Assembly: GCA_039925145.1 (NCBI GenBank)
Contig: JBDSZL010000027.1
Coordinates: 1 to 41,398, forward strand
DNA: 41,398 bases
Direction: 5' to 3'
Source of the DNA: JBDSZL01 sp039925145
GTDB lineage: Bacteria; Acidobacteriota; Vicinamibacteria; Vicinamibacterales; SCN-69-37
A program made the position numbers and the translations under genes. Shown one piece after another: positions 8,958-18,009 of this stretch. The notes below the pieces were generated by a model. It did no database searches and was not told the origin of the DNA. It saw nothing but the letters and a program-made list of their open reading frames with translations. The stretch's first letter is position 1; each line of letters starts with the position of its first letter.

Positions 8958-10259
8958 CTACTTACGCACGGGAGGCACGACCACGAGCTCGCGGCTGCGG
9001 ATGGTGGCGTCGCGCTGTCGCACCTTGACGCCCAGGCGATGCGGACGGCCGTCGCGGTCACGCGCGTCCGGCTCGACGCCGAGAACGTAGTACGTCGCGG
9101 TCTGCGCGAGCAGACGGTCGATTTCCTGCTCGCCCGCTCCGGTCGACACTTCACTCAATGTGCCGCCCGAGGGCTCCGAGAACTCCGCCAATGCCCGGGT
9201 GTAGATGCCGCGCGTGCGTCCGGTGCTCGATCGCGGCTTTCTGGTTCCGGCCGTGAACGAGGCGTTCAGGTCCTGGTCGAAGTAGAGGGCATGAATCGTG
9301 GCGTTGGCGTACGTCGCTTCCTCGCCGAGGCGCTTCACTTCGGTGCCCAGGTTGGGGCGCCCGCCGCTGCGATCGCTGACCGGCATGCCGCCGCTCAGCA
9401 GCAGCACGGTCTTGCGGCCGGGAGAAGCCTGCAGCAGGCGAAGCAGAGAATTGAGGCCGTTCAAGCCGTCCATCACCTCTTCCTCCAGCGTATTGGCCAG
9501 GCTCTCGGCTTCGTTCAGCGCGGCCTCGGTGCAGGCGTTAGCCGGACCCGAGCAGTCGATCTGATCGCCGGCGGCCTTGTCGTCCTGCATCATCTGTCCG
9601 ATGCTGCGTCGCGAGGCCATCATGGATTGCGTGGCGGCGGTGGCGGTGATGTCGATGACCTGCTCCACGGTCATGGCGAACTGACTGGTCGCGAGCTTCC
9701 GCCCGACGATTCGGCCTATCGCCTGATTCACTGTGGCGTGACTCGTGGTCGGCGCAAGGAGCGGCCCCTGGGGCAGCGTGTACACACCCACCGCGTCGGC
9801 CGGGGCGAGCTGCCGGATGAACCGCTGCGCCGCCAGGATGGCGACGTGCGCATCCAGACCACGAAAACTGGCGGTGTCGATCGACACGATGAACGTCCGG
9901 CCGCCATCATCGACCTGCGCGGATCCGGGGCCGTCTGACCGCACGGCCTCGGACGTGAGCCCGCCCGCCATTGACGGCAGCGGGGTGAGCTGATGCCGGG
10001 TAAATGTGGCCGAGAGGACGCGGCGTTTGTGGCCATCGATCGTGACCTCGACGTCGGCCGGCGTGAGTATGGTCAGTGGCTGTCCGTTGCGACCGGCGAC
10101 ATGGACATCGACGGCAATGAGATCGACGGAGGACCGGAACGTCTGGCCCAGTAGCGAGGGGCCGGCTCCGAGGACGGTCGCGGCAACGAGAGACAGCACG
10201 GCCAGCACTCGCAGCACTTGCTGGAGACCGCCGGCCGATCGCCGCGGTTGGCTGGTCAT
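8958..10259 (-). CDS. VWFA-related acidobacterial domain protein
   Basis: Exported protein of 433 residues: a signal peptide or membrane anchor at about 14-38, then a beta-rich opening typical of the VWFA-related Acidobacteria family (FRSSVDLIAVDVHVAGRNGQPLTILTPADVEVTIDG), then a von Willebrand A fold (FIVSIDTASFRGLD, KTVLLLSGGMPVSD). The metal-site signature is degenerate: the first strand reads D-T-A-S-F, not DxSxS. The C-terminal part (YYVLGVEPDARDRDGRPHRLGVKVRQ) is also standard for the family. The role is unknown; related proteins are numerous in Acidobacteria and probably mediate protein contacts in the periplasm or at the surface. It lies 107 bases after the TonB receptor and 76 bases before the DUF1592 gene, all on the minus strand. 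Confidence 0.85.
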   Translation of the reverse strand: MTSQPRRSAGGLQQVLRVLAVLSLVAATVLGAGPSLLGQTFRSSVDLIAVDVHVAGRNGQPLTILTPADVEVTIDGHKRRVLSATFTRHQLTPLPSMAGGLTSEAVRSDGPGSAQVDDGGRTFIVSIDTASFRGLDAHVAILAAQRFIRQLAPADAVGVYTLPQGPLLAPTTSHATVNQAIGRIVGRKLATSQFAMTVEQVIDITATAATQSMMASRRSIGQMMQDDKAAGDQIDCSGPANACTEAALNEAESLANTLEEEVMDGLNGLNSLLRLLQASPGRKTVLLLSGGMPVSDRSGGRPNLGTEVKRLGEEATYANATIHALYFDQDLNASFTAGTRKPRSSTGRTRGIYTRALAEFSEPSGGTLSEVSTGAGEQEIDRLLAQTATYYVLGVEPDARDRDGRPHRLGVKVRQRDATIRSRELVVVPPVRK

Positions 10260-10320
10260 GGGAGTGGTCGTGAATGTAGCACGGCACGCGGCCGTGTGGT
10301 GGACTCAGGCCGGCATCAGA

Positions 10321-10354
10321 AGAGCCAGGGACGGCGCCGCTCGTCCCTGGCTCT
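10321..10354. terminator. 13-bp hairpin after the TonB receptor gene
   Basis: AGAGCCAGGGACG (10321-10333) and its exact complement (10342-10354) form a 13-bp stem with an 8-base loop. It sits 12 bases past the end of the TonB receptor gene and about 60 bases before the VWFA gene. No T tract follows on the minus strand, so it may be a transcript-stabilising or partial terminator hairpin rather than a classical intrinsic terminator. Confidence 0.6.
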
Positions 10355-10366
10355 CCTCGGGTCGCG

Positions 10367-13300
10367 TTAGAAACTGAAGCGCGTCACGAAGGTAAAGAAG
10401 CGCATGCTGTTGGCGTTCACGTTGGTGACCAGCCCGAAGTTGGTGCTGGTCGGGTCGAGGTTAGGTCCGCCGTATTGCTGGCGGTTGAGCAGGTTCTGCA
10501 CGTCCATGCGAGCCTGGAGCGTGCGGCGCTTGCCCAGGTTGAAGTTCCTGGCGATGTTCATGTTGACCATCGTGAGGACCTGGCTCCGCACGTCGCTGAG
10601 GCGGAACGGGAACGTCCGCTTCTGGAAGGCGGCCGGCGTCTTGGTCGGGTCTTTCTCGAATCCGGCGTCGATGTTGAACCAGGTCTTGGTCTTGTCCAGG
10701 ACGCCGTCGGCCTGCAGCGCAATCTCCGGATTCTTCTTCGCGATGTTCTTGAAATCACCGTAGAAGAAGACGTTGCCCCAGTTGAGCGCGGCGCCCGGCT
10801 GATATTCGAACGTGCCGGCCGTCTGCCAGCCTCCGACGATGGCGCTGATGATCTTCCGGTTCGCGAGCAGCGGCTTGCCGCTGCCAAACGGCAGCTCGTA
10901 GACGGCACTGGCCGTGATGCGGTACGGACGCGCGTTATTGGAAGTCTGCCAGATCGTGGGCGCGCGCTCGTACTCCTCGACCGTCCTGTTCTCGGTGGTT
11001 CGACTGGCCGAGAACGACCCGTTGGCACTGAACCCCCTCGAATAGCGGTGGCTGAGGGTGATCTCCAGCGCGTGGCTCTTTACCTTGCCGAGCGGCAGGT
11101 CCGAGTAGTTCAGGCCGTTGATTTGAGAGAACGGACGCAGCAGCCTGTTCCGCGCCACGTTCAGGTTGGTGAAGAAGCCGTTGGCCGACATCCGCTGGTA
11201 GAGCACGGGGTCACTCGTTTTCAGGGCAGCGAAGTTGTTGATGTTGTACGGGTTGGGGACTTGGCCGTTCAGCAACGTCTGCTGCGTGATGTCGCGGACG
11301 GTGTTGCCGTTCCAGTACTCCTCGGGGAGGTAGTCCTGCTTGATGGTTCGCGACACGCGATCGGCAAACGATCCGTTGTACGCGACATCGACGACCATGC
11401 GGGGGCCGAGCTGGCGCTGCACGCCGAATCTCCACCGCTGCTGCCGCGAGTGCTGCCGATTCAGATTCTGGGCGGAGTAGCCGGTGCCGGCGACGACGTC
11501 GGCTCCAAGGCCCGCTCCAATGGGGGTGTCGAACCTGGTGCCATCCGAGCGAACGGGGAAGGGATCCGCGATGCTCATGCGGAAGGTCCTGCCCGAGTCG
11601 TTGGTGGCGGTGCTGTTCGTGGTGACGTTGTAGCCGAGCTGGTCCGCGTCGTAGTCGGCTGCGTTCAGCGTGTCGTAGTACAGACCCCATCCGCCCTTGA
11701 GCACGGTCTTTTCGCCGAGCTTGTAGGCGCTCGAGAACCGGGGCATCCACATGCCTTCGCCCTTCCAGGACTTGCCGTCCTGGCCGGGGTCGGTGGCGTA
11801 AATGCCGCCGCCTCGAACCTTGAACTGGCTGGCGGGCAGCTGTGGAATGGGATTCTTGGCGTACGCGGCCTCGGCCAGCGACGAAATCGCGAGCTGCGCG
11901 TTCTCGTCGAAACCGACAAGCATCCGCTTCTGGTCTTCGGAGATGCCGTCTTCGTATTCGAATCGAAGCCCGGCATTAACCGTGAGGTTGCTCCCCACGC
12001 GCCAGGAGTCCTCCGCGAACGCCCCGAAGAAATGGTTGCGGAAGTTGGCTGGTGAGTTGTCGTCCACCGATGCGCCGGCTGACGTGTTGCCGCCGGGAAC
12101 ACCCAGCATAAACGCCGCCAGGGCCAGGCCAATGTTGTTGGCGGTCAGGTTCGTCTCGTCGCTCGCCTGACGAGTGAACTCACGCGTGAAGTTGATGACG
12201 CCCGACGTGCTGCCCCCGCCACTGCGCTTGCGCTGCGCCTGGCGAACATCGATGCCGGAGCGCCAGGTGTGCGGTCCTCGCAGCGTGGTGATGTTGACCT
12301 GTCCCTGGATGTTGGTGGCCGTGTCCGCATCCGAGGAGCCGTTCGAAATGCCCTGGTATCCCGAGATGCTGACCCGTGGGAGCATGCAGGATCCCTTGGC
12401 GGCGCAAAACGCGTCCATGTAGCCAGGCAGTCCCACGGAGGTCGGCGAGTACTTGCTCAGCTCCTTGTTTAGGTCCGTCTGGAAGAACCGGTTCGTCGCG
12501 AACTGGCTGTCGATAACCGTGGCGCCCTGCGTGTGCGTCCAGTTGCCCGTGTACGACCAGGTGTAGCGCGAGCGATCGATTGAGTGCAGGCCCGCCCGCG
12601 GCGTCTCGTACGTCCAGTCGCTCACCCCCTCGAGGAACCGGCTCCCGCTCCCACGGAAGAACAGCCGGTTGTTCGAGTTCACGTTGTAGTCGAGCCGCAC
12701 GCCGACGAGGTTGCTCACCGGCTTGTCCGGTTCGCCACCGCGGTAGTAATTGCTCACTGGCGCCTGTGTCGCCGAGAGGAAGTTTTGATTCGGCGCAGGC
12801 ACCATCCCGGCATAGAGGCCGAACAGCGAGTTCTTGTACGTACCATCAGGGTTGAAAATCCGGTCCCGGGGAATGACGTTGTTCGGAAACGGCGACCGGA
12901 TGGTTCTCGCCGCGTTGGTCGGATCGGGCCGCGCGGTGAGCGGATCGTAGATCTGATACTGCGCCGGGTTGGGGAGCTTCAGCAGATCCGAGAAGTCGCC
13001 GTTGAGGTGCGCCTGATTCGCCGGGATCGTCAGCGACCCCTGGTTCTTGCCGGGGATGTAGTCGTTGACGGGCGAGTAGTTCGCAAAGAAGAACAGCTTG
13101 CCCCGGCCGTCGACCACTTTCGGGATCACCAGCGGACCGCCGAGCGTGAACGCCCCGTTGTGCGAGCGGCCTTTTTCGAATTCTTCCTTCGCTTTGGCGC
13201 TGAACGTGGCCTTCTGCTGTGCGTTCAGTTCGTTGAACTTGTTGGTCCAATACTGGTAACCGGCGGTCCCGTGCACGGCGTTGGTGCCGGCCTTGGTCAT

Positions 13301-14020
13301 CATCGAGATCTGCAACCCGGTGCCGTGGCCGACCGACGCGTCGAAGTTCGACGACTCGACGCGCATTTCCTGGATCATGTCGGAGTTCGGCGAGCTCGCG
13401 ATGCGGCGACCGCTGCCGCCGTTTGTCGCGCCGTCAATCGTGTAGGTGTTGCTCCCGACGCCGCCGATCGCCCCGCCCGCGGCCTGCGTCGTGCCATCGA
13501 CGAAGCCCTGCGAGACGAGACCCTGGTTGTCGCTCGGATTCACACCCGCGGCGAACCGCGTGACCATGATGGCCATGTTCGAGAACATGGGCAGGCTCTC
13601 GAGCAGCTTCTGATCGAAATTCTGCCCGGACGAGACCGAGCTCGTATCGAGCAGCGGCGCCTCGGCGGTGACGGTCACGTTTTCGGACACGGATCCGATG
13701 TCGAGCGGCAGGGTCATGCTCAACTGCTGGCCGACCGACAGGACGATGCCCTTGCGCGTCAAGCCCTTGAACCCCGGCATCTCGACGGTGATCTGGTAGT
13801 TGCCGGGCTGAAGCAGCGGTGCCTCGAAGTAGCCCCGCCCGTTGGTGATGAGCTGCTGGTTAGCGCCGGTATCGACGCTCGTGATCTTGACGGTCGCGCC
13901 CGGCAGCGGTGCGCTCTGCGCATCGCGGACGGTGCCTGAGATATTGCCTCGTGTTTCCTGGGCTCGTGCCGGCATGGCCACGAGCAGTGACACGAGAAAA
14001 ACCCACAACGGAATCCGCAT
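10367..14020 (-). CDS. Oar-like TonB-dependent receptor with carboxypeptidase-regulatory-like domain
   Basis: Outer-membrane protein of 1217 residues. The signal peptide is residues 1-20 (ending AMPARA). A carboxypeptidase-regulatory-like beta sandwich spans about 24-105 (GNISGTVRDAQSAPLPGATVKI). A TonB plug follows (SVSENVTVTAEAPLLDTSS, then the GSNTYTIDGATNGG stretch), and then a long beta-barrel. The protein ends in aromatic FVTRFSF, the usual signal for outer-membrane insertion. Receptors of this kind import large or polymeric substrates, and the ligand here cannot be read. An AAGGAG at 14027-14032 lies 6 bases before the ATG and fixes the start. It is divergent from the second DUF1592 operon and precedes the VWFA and first DUF1592/DUF1552 genes on the same strand, which suggests joint work on one extracellular substrate. 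Confidence 0.93.
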   Translation of the reverse strand: MRIPLWVFLVSLLVAMPARAQETRGNISGTVRDAQSAPLPGATVKITSVDTGANQQLITNGRGYFEAPLLQPGNYQITVEMPGFKGLTRKGIVLSVGQQLSMTLPLDIGSVSENVTVTAEAPLLDTSSVSSGQNFDQKLLESLPMFSNMAIMVTRFAAGVNPSDNQGLVSQGFVDGTTQAAGGAIGGVGSNTYTIDGATNGGSGRRIASSPNSDMIQEMRVESSNFDASVGHGTGLQISMMTKAGTNAVHGTAGYQYWTNKFNELNAQQKATFSAKAKEEFEKGRSHNGAFTLGGPLVIPKVVDGRGKLFFFANYSPVNDYIPGKNQGSLTIPANQAHLNGDFSDLLKLPNPAQYQIYDPLTARPDPTNAARTIRSPFPNNVIPRDRIFNPDGTYKNSLFGLYAGMVPAPNQNFLSATQAPVSNYYRGGEPDKPVSNLVGVRLDYNVNSNNRLFFRGSGSRFLEGVSDWTYETPRAGLHSIDRSRYTWSYTGNWTHTQGATVIDSQFATNRFFQTDLNKELSKYSPTSVGLPGYMDAFCAAKGSCMLPRVSISGYQGISNGSSDADTATNIQGQVNITTLRGPHTWRSGIDVRQAQRKRSGGGSTSGVINFTREFTRQASDETNLTANNIGLALAAFMLGVPGGNTSAGASVDDNSPANFRNHFFGAFAEDSWRVGSNLTVNAGLRFEYEDGISEDQKRMLVGFDENAQLAISSLAEAAYAKNPIPQLPASQFKVRGGGIYATDPGQDGKSWKGEGMWMPRFSSAYKLGEKTVLKGGWGLYYDTLNAADYDADQLGYNVTTNSTATNDSGRTFRMSIADPFPVRSDGTRFDTPIGAGLGADVVAGTGYSAQNLNRQHSRQQRWRFGVQRQLGPRMVVDVAYNGSFADRVSRTIKQDYLPEEYWNGNTVRDITQQTLLNGQVPNPYNINNFAALKTSDPVLYQRMSANGFFTNLNVARNRLLRPFSQINGLNYSDLPLGKVKSHALEITLSHRYSRGFSANGSFSASRTTENRTVEEYERAPTIWQTSNNARPYRITASAVYELPFGSGKPLLANRKIISAIVGGWQTAGTFEYQPGAALNWGNVFFYGDFKNIAKKNPEIALQADGVLDKTKTWFNIDAGFEKDPTKTPAAFQKRTFPFRLSDVRSQVLTMVNMNIARNFNLGKRRTLQARMDVQNLLNRQQYGGPNLDPTSTNFGLVTNVNANSMRFFTFVTRFSF

Positions 14021-14262
14021 AGTCTGCTCCTTGCACCCGCGTTGCGAACACGGGCAGGACGGAGGTTCCGCCCGCGTGTGTTCGGTAGTGAGAGAGTGGG
14101 CGGATGCTATCCGTGTCCCGACGCCACTGTCAATCGGCGAGTGAGGTGCTCAAACAAGCCCCCCAGGATGGGAAGCAGGATCTTCCCTTCGAGCGGCTGC
14201 ACCATGAAAGCAGCGTCTCACTGGCGCTTCCCGCCTCGACTGCCGTGAGACTGGAGCGTATG

Positions 14263-16665
14263 ATGACCGAAATGCCCTTTTGCAACCGCCGCGGGGTCGC
14301 GGCTGTCGCGGGCCTCGCGGCTCTGCTCGTGGCCGGAGGCGTGCGGTCGACTCTCGAAGCGCGGCAGCAGCAGCCGCCGGCCGGGCAGCCGCGGCCGCTC
14401 GCCCCGCACCTCGCGCTTGTCGACCAGTCCTGTGTTTCGTGTCACGACGATGTTCGGCGCGAAGCCGGGCTATCGCTCGAAGCGCTCGCCACCGAAGGGG
14501 TAGACCGGCATCCAGATGTCTGGGAAAAGGTGGTGCGGAAGCTCCGCAGTCGCCAGATGCCGCCTGTTGGCGAGCCGCGCCCTGACGAAGCAACCTACGA
14601 TCGGGCGGTCGGGTATCTGGAGGCCGAGCTCGACCACGCGGCCACGGCGCATCCCACCGCCGGCCGCACGGCGACATTTCGGCGGCTGACGCGCACGGAA
14701 TATCACAACGCCATTCGGGATCTGCTCGCCCTCGACGTGGACGTGACGTCGTGGCTGCCGGGCGACGACTCCAGTTACGGCTTTGACAACGTGACGGTGG
14801 GCGATCTTTCGCCGACGTTGCTCGATCGTTACATTTCAGCCGCGGAGAAGCTCAGCCGGCTGGCCGTCGGACGGGCTAGCCGGTCGCCCGGTGGCGACAC
14901 CATCCGCATGCCCGCCGATCTCACCCAGGAGGAGCACCTCGAGGGGCTTCCGATCGGCACCCGGGGCGGCGCCGTGGTCCCGTACACGTTCCCGCTCGAC
15001 GGTGAGTACGAGTTCACGGTTCGGCTCATGCGCGACCGGGACGAGCACGTCGAGGGACTGACCGAACCGCACGAGGTCGAGTTGCTGCTCGATCGCGCAC
15101 GGGCACAGGTGTTTACCGTGAAGCCTGGACAGATCGCCGGGCCTGGTGAACAGGCTCACGAGCCCGACGAGCACCTCAGGATTCGCGTGCCCGTGGCCGC
15201 CGGTCCGCACGTGCTGGGCGTAGCCTTTCTCAAGAAGCCATCGCTGCTACTCGAGTCTGCGCGTCAGCCCTACCAGGCGCATTTCAACTACTACCGGCAC
15301 CCACGCGTCCAGCCGGCCGTCTACTCGATCTCCGTCGTGGGCCCGTTTACGGCCACGGGCCCCGGCGACAGCCCGAGCCGCCGCCGGCTGTTCGTGTCGG
15401 CCCCCGCCGTTCCTGCGCAGGAGGACGGAGCCGCGAAGAAGATCCTGGCCACGCTGATGCGCCGGGCGTACCGGCGCCCGGTGACCGAGGCCGACCTGCA
15501 GGGGCCGATGGCGCTTTATCGGAAGGCGCGCGCGGATGGCGATTTCGACGCCGGTATCGAGATGGCGCTCTCGAGTGTGCTGGTGAGTCCGAGCTTTCTG
15601 TTCCGCGTCGAGCACGATCCGCCCGGTGTCGCTCCCGGCCGCGCCTACCCGGTGAGCGATCTCGCGCTGGCCTCGCGGCTGTCGTTCTTCCTGTGGAGCA
15701 GCATTCCGGACGATCGGCTCCTCGATGTCGCGATTGCCGGAAAGCTGCACGATTCTGCCGTCCTCGAACGTGAAGCTCGACGCATGCTCGCGGACCCGCG
15801 ATCCCGGTCGCTCGTGAACAACTTCGCGTCTCAGTGGCTGCACCTGCGTAATCTGGAGGGCATCACCCCGGACATGCGGCTGTACCCGGACTTCGACGAC
15901 AACCTCCGGCAGGCGTTCCGCGAGGAGACCGAGCTGTTTCTCGACAGCGTGATGCGCGAGGATCGCAACGTCCTCGGTTTGCTGCAGTCCAACTACACGT
16001 TCGTCAACGAACGGTTGGCGAAGCACTACGGCATCCCGAATGTCTACGGCAGCCGTTTCCGTCGTGTCGATCTCGATCGCGACAGTTGGCGTGGCGGACT
16101 CCTGCGTGAGGGCAGCGTCCTCACCGTGACGTCATACGCGACGCGCACGTCTCCGGTGCTGCGTGGCAAATGGGTGCTCGACAACATTCTCGGCGTTCCG
16201 CCACCACCACCGCCGCCCAATGTGCCGGCGCTCGAGGACAACACCGTCGACGGCAGTCTGTCAGGCCGTGCCAGGCTGGCTGAGCACCGGAAGAACGCGA
16301 TGTGCGCGGCTTGCCACAACCTGATTGATCCGGTCGGCCTGTCGCTCGAGAAATTCGACGCCGTGGGCCGCCGGCGTGCGCTCGAAGACGGCGCGACCAT
16401 CGACGCGTCTGGCGGGCTGCCCGACGGCAGCCGGTTTGCCGATGTCGATGGGCTCGAAGCCGCGCTGCTGCAGCGGCCCGAGCTGTTCGTGGGGACGCTT
16501 ACGGAAAAGCTGCTGACGTATGCGTCGGGACGCGGCGTGGAGTATTACGACGCCCCGGCCGTCCGTGCGATCGTGCGCGATGCACGCGCGCAGGACTTTC
16601 GCTTCTCATCGATCATTCTCGGTATCGTCAAGAGCCAGCCGTTTCAGATGAGGGACGCGCGATGA
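14263..16665 (+). CDS. DUF1587/DUF1592/DUF1588/DUF1585 cytochrome-like protein (copy 2)
   Basis: Paralogue of the protein at 6230-8881, 800 residues. A signal peptide covers about 1-34. The first heme motif CVSCH is at 57-61 and the second, CAACH, at 681-685. Between them lie DUF1587 (RRLTRTEYHNAIRDLLALD), a beta region without the Gly/Ala-rich insert seen in copy 1, DUF1595 (LMRRAYRRPV), DUF1592 (LSFFLWSSIPDDRLLD) and DUF1588 (YATRTSPVLRGKWVLDNILG). DUF1585 closes the protein. I place the start at ATG 14263, 6 bases after GGAG at 14253-14256; the adjacent ATG at 14260 is only 3 bases away. The open frame back to 14104 has no export signal and is unlikely. The stop codon overlaps the next gene by 4 bases. 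Confidence 0.9.
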   Translation: MTEMPFCNRRGVAAVAGLAALLVAGGVRSTLEARQQQPPAGQPRPLAPHLALVDQSCVSCHDDVRREAGLSLEALATEGVDRHPDVWEKVVRKLRSRQMPPVGEPRPDEATYDRAVGYLEAELDHAATAHPTAGRTATFRRLTRTEYHNAIRDLLALDVDVTSWLPGDDSSYGFDNVTVGDLSPTLLDRYISAAEKLSRLAVGRASRSPGGDTIRMPADLTQEEHLEGLPIGTRGGAVVPYTFPLDGEYEFTVRLMRDRDEHVEGLTEPHEVELLLDRARAQVFTVKPGQIAGPGEQAHEPDEHLRIRVPVAAGPHVLGVAFLKKPSLLLESARQPYQAHFNYYRHPRVQPAVYSISVVGPFTATGPGDSPSRRRLFVSAPAVPAQEDGAAKKILATLMRRAYRRPVTEADLQGPMALYRKARADGDFDAGIEMALSSVLVSPSFLFRVEHDPPGVAPGRAYPVSDLALASRLSFFLWSSIPDDRLLDVAIAGKLHDSAVLEREARRMLADPRSRSLVNNFASQWLHLRNLEGITPDMRLYPDFDDNLRQAFREETELFLDSVMREDRNVLGLLQSNYTFVNERLAKHYGIPNVYGSRFRRVDLDRDSWRGGLLREGSVLTVTSYATRTSPVLRGKWVLDNILGVPPPPPPPNVPALEDNTVDGSLSGRARLAEHRKNAMCAACHNLIDPVGLSLEKFDAVGRRRALEDGATIDASGGLPDGSRFADVDGLEAALLQRPELFVGTLTEKLLTYASGRGVEYYDAPAVRAIVRDARAQDFRFSSIILGIVKSQPFQMRDAR

Positions 16666-17996
16666 TTATCACGAAGAAAGCCTTGCCGCGCCGGACGTTC
16701 CTGCGCGGAATGGGCGCGACCGTCGCGCTGCCCCTGCTCGACGCGATGATTCCGTCGATGACAGCCCTGGCGCGGACGCCCGCTGCGCCCGTTCGCCGGC
16801 TCGGATTCGTGTACATGCCGATGGGCTGCGACCTTGCGCGCTGGACGCCATCAGGTCCGGGCGCGTCGGTCGAGCTGTCGCCGACGCTGCAGTCACTGGG
16901 GCCCGTGGCCAGCCAGCTCACGGTGATCAGCAATATGGAGCTGAGGAACGCGTACCCGGGGACCCACGCCACGTCCAATGCGTCGTTTCTGAGCGCGGCT
17001 ACGGCAAAGTGGACCGAGAGCACCGACTACTACCTGGGCACCACCGTCGACCAGGTCGCGGCCAGGCAGATTGGCAACCAGACGTTGCTGCCCTCGCTCG
17101 AGCTGTCGATGGATCTGCTCCAGATGGTGGGCCAGTGCGACAACGGCTACGCGTGCGTGTATCAGAACAACCTCTCCTGGTCCTCACCGACGACACCGCT
17201 CCCCGCCGAAGCCCACCCGCGCATCGTCTTCGAACGTCTGTTCGGCGAGGGTGGGAGCGCAGCCGATCGGCAGGCGGCCTTGCGGCGTCGAGCGAGCCTG
17301 CTCGACTCGGTTCGCGAGGACATCACGCGCCTGCAGCAGACGCTGGGACCCGAAGACCGCAACAGGGTGGGCCAGTATCTGGACACGGTGCGTGAAGTGG
17401 AGCGGCGGATCGAACAGGCCGAGACGCAGACGGCGGAGGTGCCGCTGCCCGATCTGGACCGGCCCGTGGGTGTGCCGGCGGCGTACGCCGATCACGCGAA
17501 GTTGATGTTCGATCTGCAGGTGCTGGCGCTCCAGGGCGACGTCACGCGGGTCATCACGTTCCAGCTCGCCCGTGAGACCAGCAACAGGAGCTACCCCGAA
17601 ATCGGTGTGCCCGATCCGCATCACCCGCTCACCCACCATGGGAACGATCCTTCCAAGGTGGCGCGGATGGCAAAGATCAACGCCTTTCATGTCTCACTGT
17701 TCGCCGCCTTCCTGGAGAAACTGAAAGCGACTCCCGAAGGCAACGGGTCGCTGCTGGATCACTCGCTCTACCTCTACGGCAGCGGCATGGGCGACCCCAA
17801 TGTGCACAACCACGTGAACCTGCCGGTTCTCGTTGCCGGCGGAGAAGCGGGCACCCGGGTCGGCGCGCGCCATATCAAGTACGCGGAGCCGACGCCGTTG
17901 GCCAACCTGCACCTGACGCTGCTCGAGCGTGCCGGCGTGCGCCTCGATGCCTTTGCCGACAGCAAAGGGCGGGTCGACGAGCTGCTCTCGATGTGA
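16662..17996 (+). CDS. DUF1552 family protein, Tat-exported (copy 2)
   Basis: Protein of 444 residues, paralogous to the product of 4875-6233. The twin-arginine signal (PRRTFLRGMGATVALPLLD) is almost identical to that of copy 1. Further shared blocks are GQCDNGYACVYQNNLSWSSPT, HHPLTHH and LLDHSLYLYGSGMGDPNVHNH. It is coupled by an ATGA overlap to the preceding DUF1592 gene, the same arrangement as copy 1, so the two proteins almost certainly act together outside the cytoplasm. The function of DUF1552 is unknown. The ankyrin gene follows 13 bases later. Confidence 0.87.
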   Translation: MIITKKALPRRTFLRGMGATVALPLLDAMIPSMTALARTPAAPVRRLGFVYMPMGCDLARWTPSGPGASVELSPTLQSLGPVASQLTVISNMELRNAYPGTHATSNASFLSAATAKWTESTDYYLGTTVDQVAARQIGNQTLLPSLELSMDLLQMVGQCDNGYACVYQNNLSWSSPTTPLPAEAHPRIVFERLFGEGGSAADRQAALRRRASLLDSVREDITRLQQTLGPEDRNRVGQYLDTVREVERRIEQAETQTAEVPLPDLDRPVGVPAAYADHAKLMFDLQVLALQGDVTRVITFQLARETSNRSYPEIGVPDPHHPLTHHGNDPSKVARMAKINAFHVSLFAAFLEKLKATPEGNGSLLDHSLYLYGSGMGDPNVHNHVNLPVLVAGGEAGTRVGARHIKYAEPTPLANLHLTLLERAGVRLDAFADSKGRVDELLSM

Positions 17997-18009
17997 CGCG
18001 AGAAAGACG

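Noticed and set aside
14041..14100. Inverted repeat between the TonB receptor and DUF1592 copy 2 as an operator
   Set aside because: The GAACAC/GTGTTC arms are imperfect with bulges and no second copy is seen, so chance in GC-rich sequence cannot be excluded.
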